A stretch of DNA of 64,000 nucleotides from assembly GCA_048264125.1 (NCBI GenBank), contig JBLXDM010000005.1, positions 62,001 through 126,000 on the forward strand. Direction: 5' to 3'. Position numbers and translations under genes: made by a program. Below, piece after piece: positions 35,085 through 44,254 of the stretch; the stretch's first letter is position 1; every line of letters begins with the position of its first letter. The DNA comes from M1-B18 sp048264125 (lineage in GTDB: Bacteria; Bacillota; Clostridia; Peptostreptococcales; Natronincolaceae). The notes under the pieces are model-generated. The model was not told the DNA's origin. It ran no database searches and saw nothing but the letters and a program-made list of their open reading frames with translations.

Positions 35085-36476
35085 TTAAATGATATATTTT
35101 TCATTGCTGTAGGTTTTAACTGTGTGCTTCAGCTTTTCCTGCACATATTCCCTATCTATGGTTACTTCCGTATTCTGCATATCCGGTGCTTCGAAGGATA
35201 TATCCTCCAATAGCTTTTCAACGATTGTATGTAATCTTCTTGCTCCTATATTATCGCTTTGCTCGTTCATCATATAGGACATTCTGGCTATTTCATTTAT
35301 AGCTTCCTCAGTAAATTGGATTTTTATACCTTCTGTCTCCAGCAACATTCTATACTGCATGATTAAAGCATTTTTAGGCTTAGTCAATATCGCATTAAAA
35401 TCAGCCTCAGTTAGATTATTGAGCTGAACTCTGATTGGAAATCTCCCCTGGAGCTCAGGTATTAGATCCGAGACCTTCGATATATGGAAGGCTCCTGCAG
35501 CTATAAACAATATATGATCCGTCTTTACCGGCCCATACTTGGTCATTACCGTACTGCCTTCGACAATCGGTAGGATATCCCTCTGTACCCCTTCTCTGGA
35601 TACATCCGGTCCGGACCCGCCTTGACTACCGGCAATTTTATCTATTTCATCGATGAATATGATGCCCTGATGCTCAACATTGCTTATCGACTGATTAATT
35701 ACCGTATCCATATCCACCAGCTTTTGTGCCTCCTGCTCGGTAATTATTCTTCTTGCTTCCGATATAGAAACCCTTCTCTTTTTGCTCCTCTTAGGCACTA
35801 TTTCCCCCAAAATATCCTGAAGGTTGATATTCATCTCTTCATTTCCTAATCCGGCAAACATACCAAAGGAGGATGGGCCCTGCTCAGACACCTCGATTTC
35901 AACCATTTCCTTCTCCAGCAGCCCTTCCTCCAGCTGTTTTCTGATTTGATCCCGCTTTAATCCCTTATCTACCTCCAGGCTTTTATCGGGTATTTCATCA
36001 TCATCCTGCTGAGGTCTAAAAAACATATCTAAGGGATTCTTAAAGCTGCTTTCCTTTTTAGGAGGTGGATCCAGAAGATCGATCAGACGTTTTACCGTCA
36101 ACTCCCTTGCCTTTTCGTAGTTTTGTTCTACATAGCCAGACTTGGTAAGCCTTATTGATGCCTCCACCAATTCCCTTACCATGGATTCTACATCCCTGCC
36201 TACATAGCCCACTTCAGTAAATTTTGTGGCCTCAACCTTAATGAAGGGAGCACCTACCAGTCTTGCCAGTCTCCTGGCTATTTCTGTCTTACCTACACCA
36301 GTGGGACCAATCATAAGAATGTTTTTGGGCTTTATCTCCTCCTGTAATTCAAGGGATAATCTACTTCTTCGTATACGGTTTCTAAGAGCCACAGCAACAG
36401 CCTTTTTAGCAGCCTGCTGTCCGATGATGTATTTATCCAGCTCCTCTACTATTTGTCGGGGTGTGAAGTCCTTCAT
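35085..36476 (-). CDS. hslU: ATPase subunit HslU (ClpY) of the HslUV protease
   Basis: AAA+ unfoldase that feeds substrates into HslV. 463 residues with Walker A in NILMIGPTGVGKTEIARRLA, the pore motif GYVGRDVESM, an intermediate I domain (about 130-250), Walker B in GIIFIDEIDKIA and the C-terminal sensor-2 region with DNIGARRLHTIVEKLLEDIS. Complete. 17 bases after hslV. Confidence 0.98.
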   Translation of the reverse strand: MKDFTPRQIVEELDKYIIGQQAAKKAVAVALRNRIRRSRLSLELQEEIKPKNILMIGPTGVGKTEIARRLARLVGAPFIKVEATKFTEVGYVGRDVESMVRELVEASIRLTKSGYVEQNYEKARELTVKRLIDLLDPPPKKESSFKNPLDMFFRPQQDDDEIPDKSLEVDKGLKRDQIRKQLEEGLLEKEMVEIEVSEQGPSSFGMFAGLGNEEMNINLQDILGEIVPKRSKKRRVSISEARRIITEQEAQKLVDMDTVINQSISNVEHQGIIFIDEIDKIAGSQGGSGPDVSREGVQRDILPIVEGSTVMTKYGPVKTDHILFIAAGAFHISKVSDLIPELQGRFPIRVQLNNLTEADFNAILTKPKNALIMQYRMLLETEGIKIQFTEEAINEIARMSYMMNEQSDNIGARRLHTIVEKLLEDISFEAPDMQNTEVTIDREYVQEKLKHTVKTYSNEKYII

Positions 36477-36493
36477 TTAATCACCTCACCAAT

Positions 36494-37027
36494 CTATACG
36501 GATTCAACGGTAATTTTATTATTAGTATATACACATATGTCAGCTGCTATTTCTAATGATATCTTGACGATATCTCTGGCGCAATAATCTGTGTTTTTAC
36601 TAAGGGCCACTGCTGCTGCCAAAGCATAGGAGCCACCTGAGCCTATGGCTATGACGTCATCATCCGGCTCAATTACCTCTCCTGTTCCACTTATAACCAG
36701 CATCGCTTCCTTATTAATAGCAATAAGCATTGCCTCCAGCTTTGTCAGATATTTGTCTCTGCGCCAGCTTTGGGCCAGCTCTACAGCCGCTCTCTTTAGG
36801 TTTCCACCATGCTGCTCAAGGTAGCTTTCAAATTTTTCTGCTAAGGTAAAGGCATCCGCCACCGAACCGGCAAAGCCAATTAATACCTCATCATTGTATA
36901 TTCGTCTGACCTTCTTGGCTTGATTTTTAATGACAACCTTTTCACCCAAAGTTACCTGACCATCGCCTGCAATGGCATAGTCATCCTCGCTTTTTCTAGC
37001 TGCAACGATAGTAGTGCCTCGTAGCAT
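36494..37027 (-). CDS. hslV: peptidase subunit HslV (ClpQ)
   Basis: Threonine peptidase of the bacterial proteasome-like HslUV complex. 177 residues; after removal of MLRG the N-terminal nucleophile Thr (TTIVAARKSEDDYAIAGDGQ) is exposed, as in other Firmicutes with a short propeptide. The later AIGSGGSYALAAAVAL is the family core. Before hslU in one operon. In Bacillus the active residue of ClpQ is Ser; here Thr is seen. Confidence 0.97.
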   Translation of the reverse strand: MLRGTTIVAARKSEDDYAIAGDGQVTLGEKVVIKNQAKKVRRIYNDEVLIGFAGSVADAFTLAEKFESYLEQHGGNLKRAAVELAQSWRRDKYLTKLEAMLIAINKEAMLVISGTGEVIEPDDDVIAIGSGGSYALAAAVALSKNTDYCARDIVKISLEIAADICVYTNNKITVESV

Positions 37028-37124
37028 CCCTTCACCTCCAATAAAATACAGGCAAACCCAAATGAAATGTTATCATACATCTCATCGGGTTTCAACAACA
37101 TTTTCCTAAATATAGTAAATTTTT

Positions 37125-39194
37125 TTAATTTTCCGCTTTTTCTTCGTATTTGCATTCCTTATTGCTGCAGGAAATTTTATCCCCCGACTTATTCTTCTTT
37201 TGCAATAAGATGGAGCCGCATTCAGGGCATTTTCGATCCAGTGGCTTATACCATGATACGAATCTACATTTAGGGAAGGCACTGCAGCCGTAAAACAAAC
37301 GGCCTTTTTTTGATCTTCTCTCTATAATTTCACCATCCTCACATTCAGGACACTTTACACCTATCTTGTTTAGGATTGGCTCTGTATGCGTACATTCAGG
37401 ATAGTTTGAGCAGGCCAGAAACTTCCCGTATCTTCCATGCTTTATAAGCATCGTGGCATTACACACCTTGCAGACCTCGTCGCTTTCCTCTACTAAATCA
37501 TACTTCTCCATATCATTTTCTGCGATCTCCAGCATTTTTTCAAAGGGGCCATAGAAGCCGCTTATGAGCTCCTTCCATTCTGTCTCCCCATCGCCAATAA
37601 GGTCTAGGCGCTTTTCCATTTCCGCTGTAAAGTTTATATCCAAAATATCTGGGAAATAATCCTCTAAAAGCTCGGTCACCAGTAACCCCAGCTCAGTGGG
37701 CTTTAAATATCTGCTTTCCTTTTCAACATAGCCCCTGGAGAGGATCGTGGATATTGTGGGAGAGTAGGTACTGGGTCTTCCTATGCCCATTTCCTCCATG
37801 GTTTTTACTAGCGTTGCCTCTGTATATCTTGCCGGTGGTTGAGTGAAATGCTGCTTGGGCTCAGTCTTCACGATTTTTAAGGTATCCTTTTCCTTGAATT
37901 CTGGAAGATTGATATCCTCCGATACACTGGCATAGGAATATACCTTTAAAAACCCGTCAAATTTAAGTCTGGAACCGCTGGCCCTGAAGCCTATGCCCTC
38001 CACCTCAAGGTCTATAGTTAGTGTATCGAATACCGCCGGCGCCATCTGACTGGCTACAAAACGCTCCCATATAAGCTTATACAATGTGAATTGCTCCTTC
38101 GTCAGGGAGGATTTTATTGAGCTGGGGCTTCTTAATACATCTGTCGGTCTTATAGCCTCATGGGCATCCTGTATTTGCTTCTTTTCAATCTTTTTACTTG
38201 GCTCATGCCCCAGGTAGCCTTCTCCAAAGCCCTCAGTAATATAGCCTACGGCCGACAACTTAGCCTCCTCGGATATTCTTGTTGAGTCTGTCCTCATATA
38301 GGTAATTAAACCTACTGAGCCTTCCTTTTCTAATTCTATACCCTCGTATAGCTGCTGGGCTATGGCCATTGTTCTCTTGGTGGAGTACCCCAGCCTGTTG
38401 GAGGCCTCCTGCTGCAAAGTACTGGTGGTAAAGGGGGCATATGGGTTTCGCTTTTTTTCGCTTTCTTTAACTGCTGTAACCCTTAATGCCTTATTCTTTA
38501 TCCTCTTAAGTATATTATTAACCTCGTCCTCTGACTTTAGGTCCTTATTACCATTTTCATCATTCTGGAACTTAACCTCCAGCTTTGACTTGTTTTTGGC
38601 CTCAGCCTTCAGAATTAGGCTCCAGTATTCCTCCTGTACAAAGCTATTGATCTCTACCTCGCGATCCTTGATAATCTTTGTGGCCACCGATTGTACCCTT
38701 CCAGCACTTAAGCCCTTTCTAACCTTTTGCCATAGCAGGGGGCTGATTTTATAGCCCACTAGTCTGTCTAAAACCCTTCTTGCCTGCTGTGCATCCACTA
38801 GGCTTTGATTGATTTTTCTTGGCTTCTTGATAGCGCTTTTTATGGCATTTTTGGTAATCTCGTTGAACTCAATCCTGCAGGGAGTTTCACTGGGAATATT
38901 CAATGCATTTGCCAAATGCCAGGAAATCGCCTCTCCCTCTCTGTCAGGGTCAGTTGCCAGATATATTTTATCTACTTTTTTGGCCTCCTGACGTATCTCC
39001 TTCAATACTGGGCCCTTACCCCTAATCGTAATATAGTCCGGTTCAAAGTTATTCTCTATGTCAACACCTAATTTACTCTTAGGCAAATCTATTATATGTC
39101 CAACGGATGCCTTGACTACATAATTACTACCGAGAAACTTTTTAATGGTCTTTGCTTTAGCTGGTGATTCGACGATAACTAAAGATTTTGCCAA
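37125..39194 (-). CDS. topA: DNA topoisomerase I
   Basis: Relaxes negative supercoils. About 689 residues: Toprim domain with KSLVIVESPAKAKTIKKFLG and TDPDREGEAISWHL, active-site Tyr in GLITYMRTDSTRIS, and three C-terminal zinc ribbons with paired Cys (CKVCNATM, CPECEDGE, CPECGSIL). The start is taken as TTG at 39194, because GGAGGTG lies 8 bases upstream and the protein then begins with AKSLVIVES as in homologues. In Bacillus trmFO and xerC follow; here hslV follows directly. Confidence 0.97.
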   Translation of the reverse strand: MAKSLVIVESPAKAKTIKKFLGSNYVVKASVGHIIDLPKSKLGVDIENNFEPDYITIRGKGPVLKEIRQEAKKVDKIYLATDPDREGEAISWHLANALNIPSETPCRIEFNEITKNAIKSAIKKPRKINQSLVDAQQARRVLDRLVGYKISPLLWQKVRKGLSAGRVQSVATKIIKDREVEINSFVQEEYWSLILKAEAKNKSKLEVKFQNDENGNKDLKSEDEVNNILKRIKNKALRVTAVKESEKKRNPYAPFTTSTLQQEASNRLGYSTKRTMAIAQQLYEGIELEKEGSVGLITYMRTDSTRISEEAKLSAVGYITEGFGEGYLGHEPSKKIEKKQIQDAHEAIRPTDVLRSPSSIKSSLTKEQFTLYKLIWERFVASQMAPAVFDTLTIDLEVEGIGFRASGSRLKFDGFLKVYSYASVSEDINLPEFKEKDTLKIVKTEPKQHFTQPPARYTEATLVKTMEEMGIGRPSTYSPTISTILSRGYVEKESRYLKPTELGLLVTELLEDYFPDILDINFTAEMEKRLDLIGDGETEWKELISGFYGPFEKMLEIAENDMEKYDLVEESDEVCKVCNATMLIKHGRYGKFLACSNYPECTHTEPILNKIGVKCPECEDGEIIERRSKKGRLFYGCSAFPKCRFVSWYKPLDRKCPECGSILLQKKNKSGDKISCSNKECKYEEKAEN

Positions 39195-39269
39195 TTGCCA
39201 CACCTCCAATATGTTTTCATTCTAAACGGAAAATTAGACAAAATCAATTCAATACATTATAACAATATA

Positions 39270-40364
39270 TTAATTTACTGTAAATATTTTACCAGGTAAT
39301 TGACAAATTAAACCCTTAACCTCAAGAATTGTCAAAAGTGCATTTAAGTCATTTATCCTAATTCCGCTTTTTAAGGCTATTAAATCAATATGTATAGGTT
39401 CCTTGCTAATAATGCTAAATACCTTTTCCTCCGCACTACTTATATCGTCATTTCTCTGCTTTAAGTTAGTGGCCTCATTAAATTTGAACCTCAGCCTTAG
39501 GTCCTCCAGCAGGTCCTCAGGTTCGGTTAAAATTTTAGCCCCTTCTTTAATCAGACGATTGGTGCCCTTTGAACCGGAATTGTTTATGTTTCCCGGCACT
39601 GCATATATATCTCGCCCCTGATCCAATCCGTATTCCACAGTGATCAGTGCTCCGCTCCTTTCTCCAGCCTCTACCACTACAATTCCCTCCGAAAGTCCGC
39701 TTATAATTCTGTTTCTCGCAGGAAAATGATGCTTTAAGGGCGGGGTTCCCGGAGGATATTCGGATAATATGCCTCCATGGGTGCTGATAATGCTGTTGTA
39801 TAGTCCTTGGTTGCTGGTGGGATAGCATATATCAGGACCGCAGCCCAGAACTGCAATCGTCCGCCCATTGGCCTCAATTGCGCCTCTGTGGGCCGCCGTA
39901 TCTATTCCCAAGGCCAAACCGCTTACTATACCTATACCCAGCCTCCCCAGCTCCGAAGCAAAATGCCGGGCAGCCCAAGCACCATAGGAGCTTGCCCTTC
40001 TGGCGCCGACAATCGATACCATAGGTGCCTCAAAACTATAATTCCCTTTTAAATATATTACATATGGTAAGTCATATATGACCCTTAATTGCGGTGGATA
40101 ATCATCATCCACAAATGTCCTTGCGGAAATACTCTGTTTATTGAGCTTTTCTATAAACTCATCAAAACTGTACACGCTTCTATTTTTTATTATTCTTTCA
40201 GCAATTATGCTATTTTTATTCATGCTCTTCATTATCTGATTTGGCCCGGCATGCCATATTTCACAAATGGAACCGAAGTATTCATTTAGGGCCTCAATCA
40301 TTTTATAAGAAACACCGCCAATACTACTTAACCATAATAATACATTTCTTTCGGTAAGATTCAT
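39270..40364 (-). CDS. dprA: DNA-processing protein DprA
   Basis: Loads RecA on incoming single-stranded DNA. 364 residues: an N-terminal SAM-like region (about 1-70), a Rossmann core with SIVGARRASSYGAWAARHFA, GIVSGLALGIDTAAHRGAI and FPARNRIISGLSEGIVVVEA, then AGERSGALITVEYGLDQGR, and a C-terminal winged-helix domain (about 305-360). Complete, with an AAAGGAGGAG site and its own putative promoter. Confidence 0.96.
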   Translation of the reverse strand: MNLTERNVLLWLSSIGGVSYKMIEALNEYFGSICEIWHAGPNQIMKSMNKNSIIAERIIKNRSVYSFDEFIEKLNKQSISARTFVDDDYPPQLRVIYDLPYVIYLKGNYSFEAPMVSIVGARRASSYGAWAARHFASELGRLGIGIVSGLALGIDTAAHRGAIEANGRTIAVLGCGPDICYPTSNQGLYNSIISTHGGILSEYPPGTPPLKHHFPARNRIISGLSEGIVVVEAGERSGALITVEYGLDQGRDIYAVPGNINNSGSKGTNRLIKEGAKILTEPEDLLEDLRLRFKFNEATNLKQRNDDISSAEEKVFSIISKEPIHIDLIALKSGIRINDLNALLTILEVKGLICQLPGKIFTVN

Positions 40365-40441
40365 TATTCTCCTCCTTTTTTTCTATTAATTTTTTTCAGA
40401 GATGTTACGTACGAGCGGTCTGTTTTGTAAAACATAGGTAC

Positions 40442-40470
40442 ATTATAGCAATATATGGTAATGATAGCAA
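40442..40470 (-). promoter_or_regulatory. putative sigma-A promoter of dprA-topA-hslVU-codY
   Basis: TTGCTA (40465-40470) and TATAAT (40442-40447) on the minus strand with a 17-base spacer. It lies between the plsC-like terminator and dprA, about 70 bases before the dprA start, the right place to begin this operon. Confidence 0.6.
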
Positions 40471-40547
40471 GAGTAAAGGTATTCATGGGAATCCGTTTAT
40501 TCTGCATAAACCAGGTCTTAAGCGGTGATTATTAGCTGTTTACATTA

Positions 40548-40580
40548 AAAATACCCATCTATTTGGCTGATGGGTATTTT
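40548..40580 (-). terminator. rho-independent terminator of the acyltransferase gene
   Basis: AAAATACCCATC (40548-40559) and GATGGGTATTTT (40569-40580) form a perfect 12-bp stem with a 9-base loop. On the minus strand it ends in a T-run. It lies 18 bases after the stop codon. Confidence 0.88.
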
Positions 40581-40597
40581 GCATACGCTTTAAAAAT

Positions 40598-41383
40598 TTA
40601 TTTGCTCCATTTATCTATATTACTACCAATAAACTCCACAATTTTCCTATGCTCCTCCTTGCCGGTTCCCTCTATGGCTTGAGGCTCACCAAAGCTTATG
40701 TATATTTCCTTGCTTCTGTCCACTGGCCCCAAATCCTTAAGGTATTTTCCCGTTCTCCAGAAATCAGTTTTTATCGCTACGGGAAGCACCTCAACCCCGG
40801 CCTTCTTTGCCAGCTTTGCTCCAAGGGAATTGAATTCCTCAGGAATAAAATCTACCGTTCTTGTGCTTTGAGGAAAAATCACTATTGAGGAGCCCTCCCC
40901 CAGAAGCTTTACTCCCTCCTGCATTACCTTTTGCAAATCCTCCCTTGGATTGGTTCTTATAACCGTGATAGGAGTTCTTGCCATCATCACCGGCCCGAAT
41001 ACCGGATGAGCAGCAAGGCTATGCTTAACAACGAAATTGAACTCCATGAAGGGCGCTATCAGACAGGGAAAAACCATCGTCTCCAGCGTGCTCATGTGGT
41101 TGCTGACTATTACAATTGGCTTTTTACAATTTCGTAGCTGATCAAAGCCTGTAATATGGAAGCGCCCTCCACAGCCCTCAATGGATTTCATTATATTATA
41201 GGAGGCCGTTGCCCATTCCTCTGTGTTATACTTGTTTTTCAACGCCAGACTTCTGGACTTCAGCAGCTCCGCCACCACTCTTGTCATCATAACGACTCTT
41301 GTATTAAGCAATAATTTATCCAATAAAAATCTAGGTGTGTCCTTTGGTGTATGATATTCATTTCCGGAAAAAAGCGCCTTCAT
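40598..41383 (-). CDS. PlsC-family lysophospholipid acyltransferase with variant motifs
   Basis: Probable 1-acylglycerol-3-phosphate acyltransferase making phosphatidic acid at the membrane. 261 residues. Motif I is NHMSTLE, so the usual HX4D carries Glu instead of Asp. The second motif, usually FPEGTRS, reads FPQSTRT. LPVAIKTDFW corresponds to motif IV. The fold and spacing (motif I near residue 92, motif III near 170) fit the family, but the substitutions mean acceptor specificity is uncertain. No clear membrane helix at the N-terminus. Single-gene transcript with its own terminator. Confidence 0.8.
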   Translation of the reverse strand: MKALFSGNEYHTPKDTPRFLLDKLLLNTRVVMMTRVVAELLKSRSLALKNKYNTEEWATASYNIMKSIEGCGGRFHITGFDQLRNCKKPIVIVSNHMSTLETMVFPCLIAPFMEFNFVVKHSLAAHPVFGPVMMARTPITVIRTNPREDLQKVMQEGVKLLGEGSSIVIFPQSTRTVDFIPEEFNSLGAKLAKKAGVEVLPVAIKTDFWRTGKYLKDLGPVDRSKEIYISFGEPQAIEGTGKEEHRKIVEFIGSNIDKWSK

Positions 41384-41430
41384 CTATTCACGTCCTTTAT
41401 GGGTATACTATACGAATTAATTCTATGGAA

Positions 41431-41459
41431 ATTATAGCAATAATCAAAATAATAGGCAA
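41431..41459 (-). promoter_or_regulatory. putative sigma-A promoter of the acyltransferase gene
   Basis: TTGCCT (41454-41459) and TATAAT (41431-41436), spacer 17, about 45 bases before the ATG at 41383. Just upstream lie two palindromes with the same GAAAT/ATTTC half-sites, AGGAAAT-GTTA-ATTTCCT (41461-41478) and GAAATAG-TG-CTATTTC (41498-41513), which could be operators. A Spo0A-type heptamer (TGTCGAA) is at 41535-41529. Confidence 0.5.
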
Positions 41460-41576
41460 TAGGAAATGTTAATTTCCTCTAAGGGCTTATTACCTAGGAA
41501 ATAGTGCTATTTCAACATTTACCGACTATTCGACACAAAGCCCCTCTATTGGCTATTGGTTGGCAAAATGCCTCCA

Positions 41577-42044
41577 CTATATCAATTTTCCCACTGAAGC
41601 CTTAATTGCCTCCATTAGAGCAGTGGGGGATAGTATTATCTGCAGTCCTCTCTGACCTGCGCTAATCATTATTGTGTCATAATTTAGAGCAGCTTCGTCT
41701 ATATATGTCGGATAACTCTTCTTCATTCCCAGAGGGGAAACCCCGCCCCTTATATACCCTGTTAGGCCCTGTATTTCCTTCATGGCTACCATTTCCACCC
41801 TTTTATTGCCGCTGACGGAGGCCAGCTGCTTCAGGCTCAGCTCACCATTTCCCGGAATGCAGGCAACCAATACACCGGTTTTATCCCCACGGGCTACAAG
41901 GGTCTTAAATACCTGCTCAAGAGGAACGCCAACCTTTGCAGCTACGTTTTCTGCACTTAAATCATCTTCATCCACCTTATACTCCCTAAGCTCATAGGAA
42001 ACCTTATTTCTGTCCAATATCCTAGCCGCATTTGTCTTTTGCAT
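41577..42044 (-). CDS. ybaK: YbaK/EbsC-family aminoacyl-tRNA deacylase
   Basis: Trans-editing enzyme that hydrolyses mischarged tRNA, typically Cys-tRNA(Pro). 155 residues with the family pattern NVAAKVGVPLEQVFKTLVA, GELSLKQLASVSGNKRVEM and GYIRGGVSPLGMKKSYPTYI. The Lys in FKTLV is the conserved active-site lysine. Complete, with an AAGGGAGG site. Substrate preference within the YbaK/ProX group cannot be told by eye. Confidence 0.92.
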   Translation of the reverse strand: MQKTNAARILDRNKVSYELREYKVDEDDLSAENVAAKVGVPLEQVFKTLVARGDKTGVLVACIPGNGELSLKQLASVSGNKRVEMVAMKEIQGLTGYIRGGVSPLGMKKSYPTYIDEAALNYDTIMISAGQRGLQIILSPTALMEAIKASVGKLI

Positions 42045-42065
42045 AAAATACCTCCCTTGCTACAC

Positions 42066-42575
42066 TTAACTATTGAATTCATGCTTTAAAATTGACATTA
42101 TATAAATGGATTCATAGCCCCCCTGACATAGTACACATTCCCTCAGCAGGCCTTCCTTTACAAAGCCCTCCGACATGTACAGGCTCTGTGCTCTTTGATT
42201 CTTTTCTCTGACATCCAGCCATAGCCTGTGGGCTCCCCATTCATTGAAGGAAAGCGCCTTTATTAGCTGCAGAGCCCTTCTTCCATAGCCCCTGCCCTTT
42301 TCAGTAATTACAATCCTTCTCAGCTCTATAGCATTATGATTGCTTTTTATACCGGCAATTATAGCATAGCCTATTATGCTGCCATTTTCAGTTTCTTCTA
42401 TTATAATATGCTTTATATCCACATCCTCTATAGCATCCAAATGCTGCTGCCTGCTCCATTGTGCTACATATGGCGCATTTTCCTCCCCTGCCTCTGCCCC
42501 TAAAACATAAGCAATATCCTTTTCCTCAGTGGGTCTGACGGCTATTGCCTTACTATTCGATGTTGCATTATCCAT
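42066..42575 (-). CDS. GNAT family N-acetyltransferase (RimL/SpeG-like)
   Basis: Acetyl-CoA dependent transferase of unknown substrate. About 169 residues with the GNAT core: RPTEEKDIAYVLG near the N-terminus, the acetyl-CoA loop ITEKGRGYGRRALQLIKALS (about 95-114) and GAHRLWLDVREKNQRAQSLY, followed by a GFVKEGLLRE strand, as in ribosomal-protein or spermidine acetyltransferases. The ATG at 42575 (9 bases after GGGGG) is preferred over the one 6 bases earlier. Next to ybaK on the same strand, 21 bases away. Confidence 0.85.
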   Translation of the reverse strand: MDNATSNSKAIAVRPTEEKDIAYVLGAEAGEENAPYVAQWSRQQHLDAIEDVDIKHIIIEETENGSIIGYAIIAGIKSNHNAIELRRIVITEKGRGYGRRALQLIKALSFNEWGAHRLWLDVREKNQRAQSLYMSEGFVKEGLLRECVLCQGGYESIYIMSILKHEFNS

Positions 42576-42642
42576 AAGCATTATCCCCCTTTATAATCCT
42601 ATATCAAATATGATTTCAACAGTATAGCCATTTTCCTACAGC

Positions 42643-42672
42643 AAAAAGTCTACCTCCAGGAGGAGATAGACC
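42643..42672 (-). terminator. rho-independent terminator of hisS
   Basis: In the minus-strand transcript GTCTATCTCC and GGAGGTAGAC pair (one G-U) around a short loop and are followed by TTTTT. It lies about 60 bases after the hisS stop. Confidence 0.8.
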
Positions 42673-42728
42673 AAACATGCTATAGTCACCCTGAGTCATA
42701 GGAAGGGCTTCTGTATTGTTGCCTAGCT

Positions 42729-44048
42729 TTAGCTTCCCTTCTGTACCTCTGCAATAATGGCAGCTAGTGTCAGCTGGCTTTGCTCTCCTGTGAGCATATT
42801 TTTTAGTGCAAGGCTACCGCTGTTCATTTCGTCGGTGCCTATAATAACGACATAGGGTATGCTGAGCTTATTGGCATAGGTAAGCTTCTTTTTGAATTTA
42901 ACATCCTCTAAATAGGTTTCAGCCACAATGCCGGCCTCCCTTATGCCTTTGGTTACTCCTATGCTGTAGCCTGTGGTGCTCTTATCCATAGGCACCACCA
43001 AGACCTTGGTAAGTGTGCTGCTTTCATTCTTTATGATATTGCTTTCCCTAAGCTGATAAAATAATCTTGTAAGTCCGATGGATACACCTACCCCCGGCAG
43101 CTTTTTATCCGTATAGTAGCCTGCAAGGTTTTCGTATCTGCCACCGGAGCAAACACTGCCGATGGATTGATAATCGTTAAGCATGGTTTCATAAATTGTG
43201 CCTGTGTAATAATCCAGACCTCTAACTATTGTCAAATCTATAGTGTAATTTTCCTCTGGCACCTGGAAGTATTTAATATATTCAACAACCTCCGCCAGCT
43301 CCTCAATACCCTTTTGGAAGGTCTCATTTGCAATACTCATCCCCTTCAGATAGGATATTATTCCCTCAGGGGAGCCCTTTTGCTGAACAAATTCTATAAT
43401 CCTAGCAATACTGGCATCAGAGATATTTTCCCTTTGAAGCTCCTTAATAACATTTTCCTGTCCGACCTTTTCTAACTTGTCTATGCTCCTTAGAACTACT
43501 GCAGAATCCTGAACCTCAAGCTCCTCCATCAAGCCATACAGAATCTTTCTATTATTTATCCTTATGGTAAAATCACTGAGCTTTAGGGTTTTAAAGATAT
43601 TATAAATTACGCTTAAAATCTCAGCATCATTTATTACACTCAGCTCCTCATTACCTATAATATCGATATCACATTGATAAAACTCTCTGAATCTTCCTCT
43701 CTGCGCCTTTTCGCCCCGAAATACCTTACTCATCTGGTACCTTCTAAAGGGGAAGCTTAGCTCTGGATAATACTGCGCCACATATCTGGCCAGGGGCACC
43801 GTAAGATCGAATCGCAGGGCTAATTTATTATCGCCCTTCTCGAATCTGTAAAGCTGCTTTTCCGTTTCTCCACCGGCCTTAGCCAGCAATATTTCTTCCT
43901 TTTCTATAACTGGGGTATCTATGGGATTAAATCCATGCTTTTCATAGACATCCCTAATGGTGTCCATCATCTGATTAAACAGTATTTGGTCAGATGGCAG
44001 GAGCTCCATAAAGCCCGGTAATATAGATGGTTTTATTGTTTTACTCAT
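42729..44048 (-). CDS. hisS: histidyl-tRNA synthetase, stand-alone divergent form
   Basis: Charges tRNA-His. 439 residues, class II: motif 2 in QMSKVFRGEKAQRGRFREFY, the HisA signatures IVRGLDYYTGTIYE and SVCSGGRYENLAG, motif 3 in GVGVSIGLTRLF, and a C-terminal anticodon-binding domain (about 340-435). This excludes HisZ, which lacks that domain. The N-terminus (ILPGFMELLPSDQILFNQMM) differs from the usual APRGTKDILP of housekeeping HisRS. It is not next to aspS, as clostridial hisS usually is, so it may be a second paralogue. Confidence 0.9.
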   Translation of the reverse strand: MSKTIKPSILPGFMELLPSDQILFNQMMDTIRDVYEKHGFNPIDTPVIEKEEILLAKAGGETEKQLYRFEKGDNKLALRFDLTVPLARYVAQYYPELSFPFRRYQMSKVFRGEKAQRGRFREFYQCDIDIIGNEELSVINDAEILSVIYNIFKTLKLSDFTIRINNRKILYGLMEELEVQDSAVVLRSIDKLEKVGQENVIKELQRENISDASIARIIEFVQQKGSPEGIISYLKGMSIANETFQKGIEELAEVVEYIKYFQVPEENYTIDLTIVRGLDYYTGTIYETMLNDYQSIGSVCSGGRYENLAGYYTDKKLPGVGVSIGLTRLFYQLRESNIIKNESSTLTKVLVVPMDKSTTGYSIGVTKGIREAGIVAETYLEDVKFKKKLTYANKLSIPYVVIIGTDEMNSGSLALKNMLTGEQSQLTLAAIIAEVQKGS

Positions 44049-44138
44049 TAAATCTCCTCCAAAAGTAGCTGAAATTTTATATATTGTACAAATTCCTTGA
44101 GGCTACAATAATTTTGTCTTCTTCTAATTATTACTAAT

Positions 44139-44166
44139 TTTATAACATATATATCAGATAAATCAA
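44139..44166 (-). promoter_or_regulatory. possible promoter of hisS
   Basis: TTGATT (44161-44166) and TATAAA (44139-44144), spacer 16. The surroundings are very AT-rich, so the match may be fortuitous. No T-box antiterminator sequence was found in the leader. Confidence 0.3.
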
Positions 44167-44254
44167 TCATTTTAGCATTTTTGTATTATTTTTTTATTTC
44201 ACAGGAGATTTCGTTCCGTATTCCGTGAAAGTATGACTGCCAGGCGCGCCGAAA

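Noticed and set aside
42729..44048. HisZ (ATP phosphoribosyltransferase regulatory subunit)
   Set aside because: The C-terminal anticodon-binding domain and the HisA motifs of a true synthetase are present.
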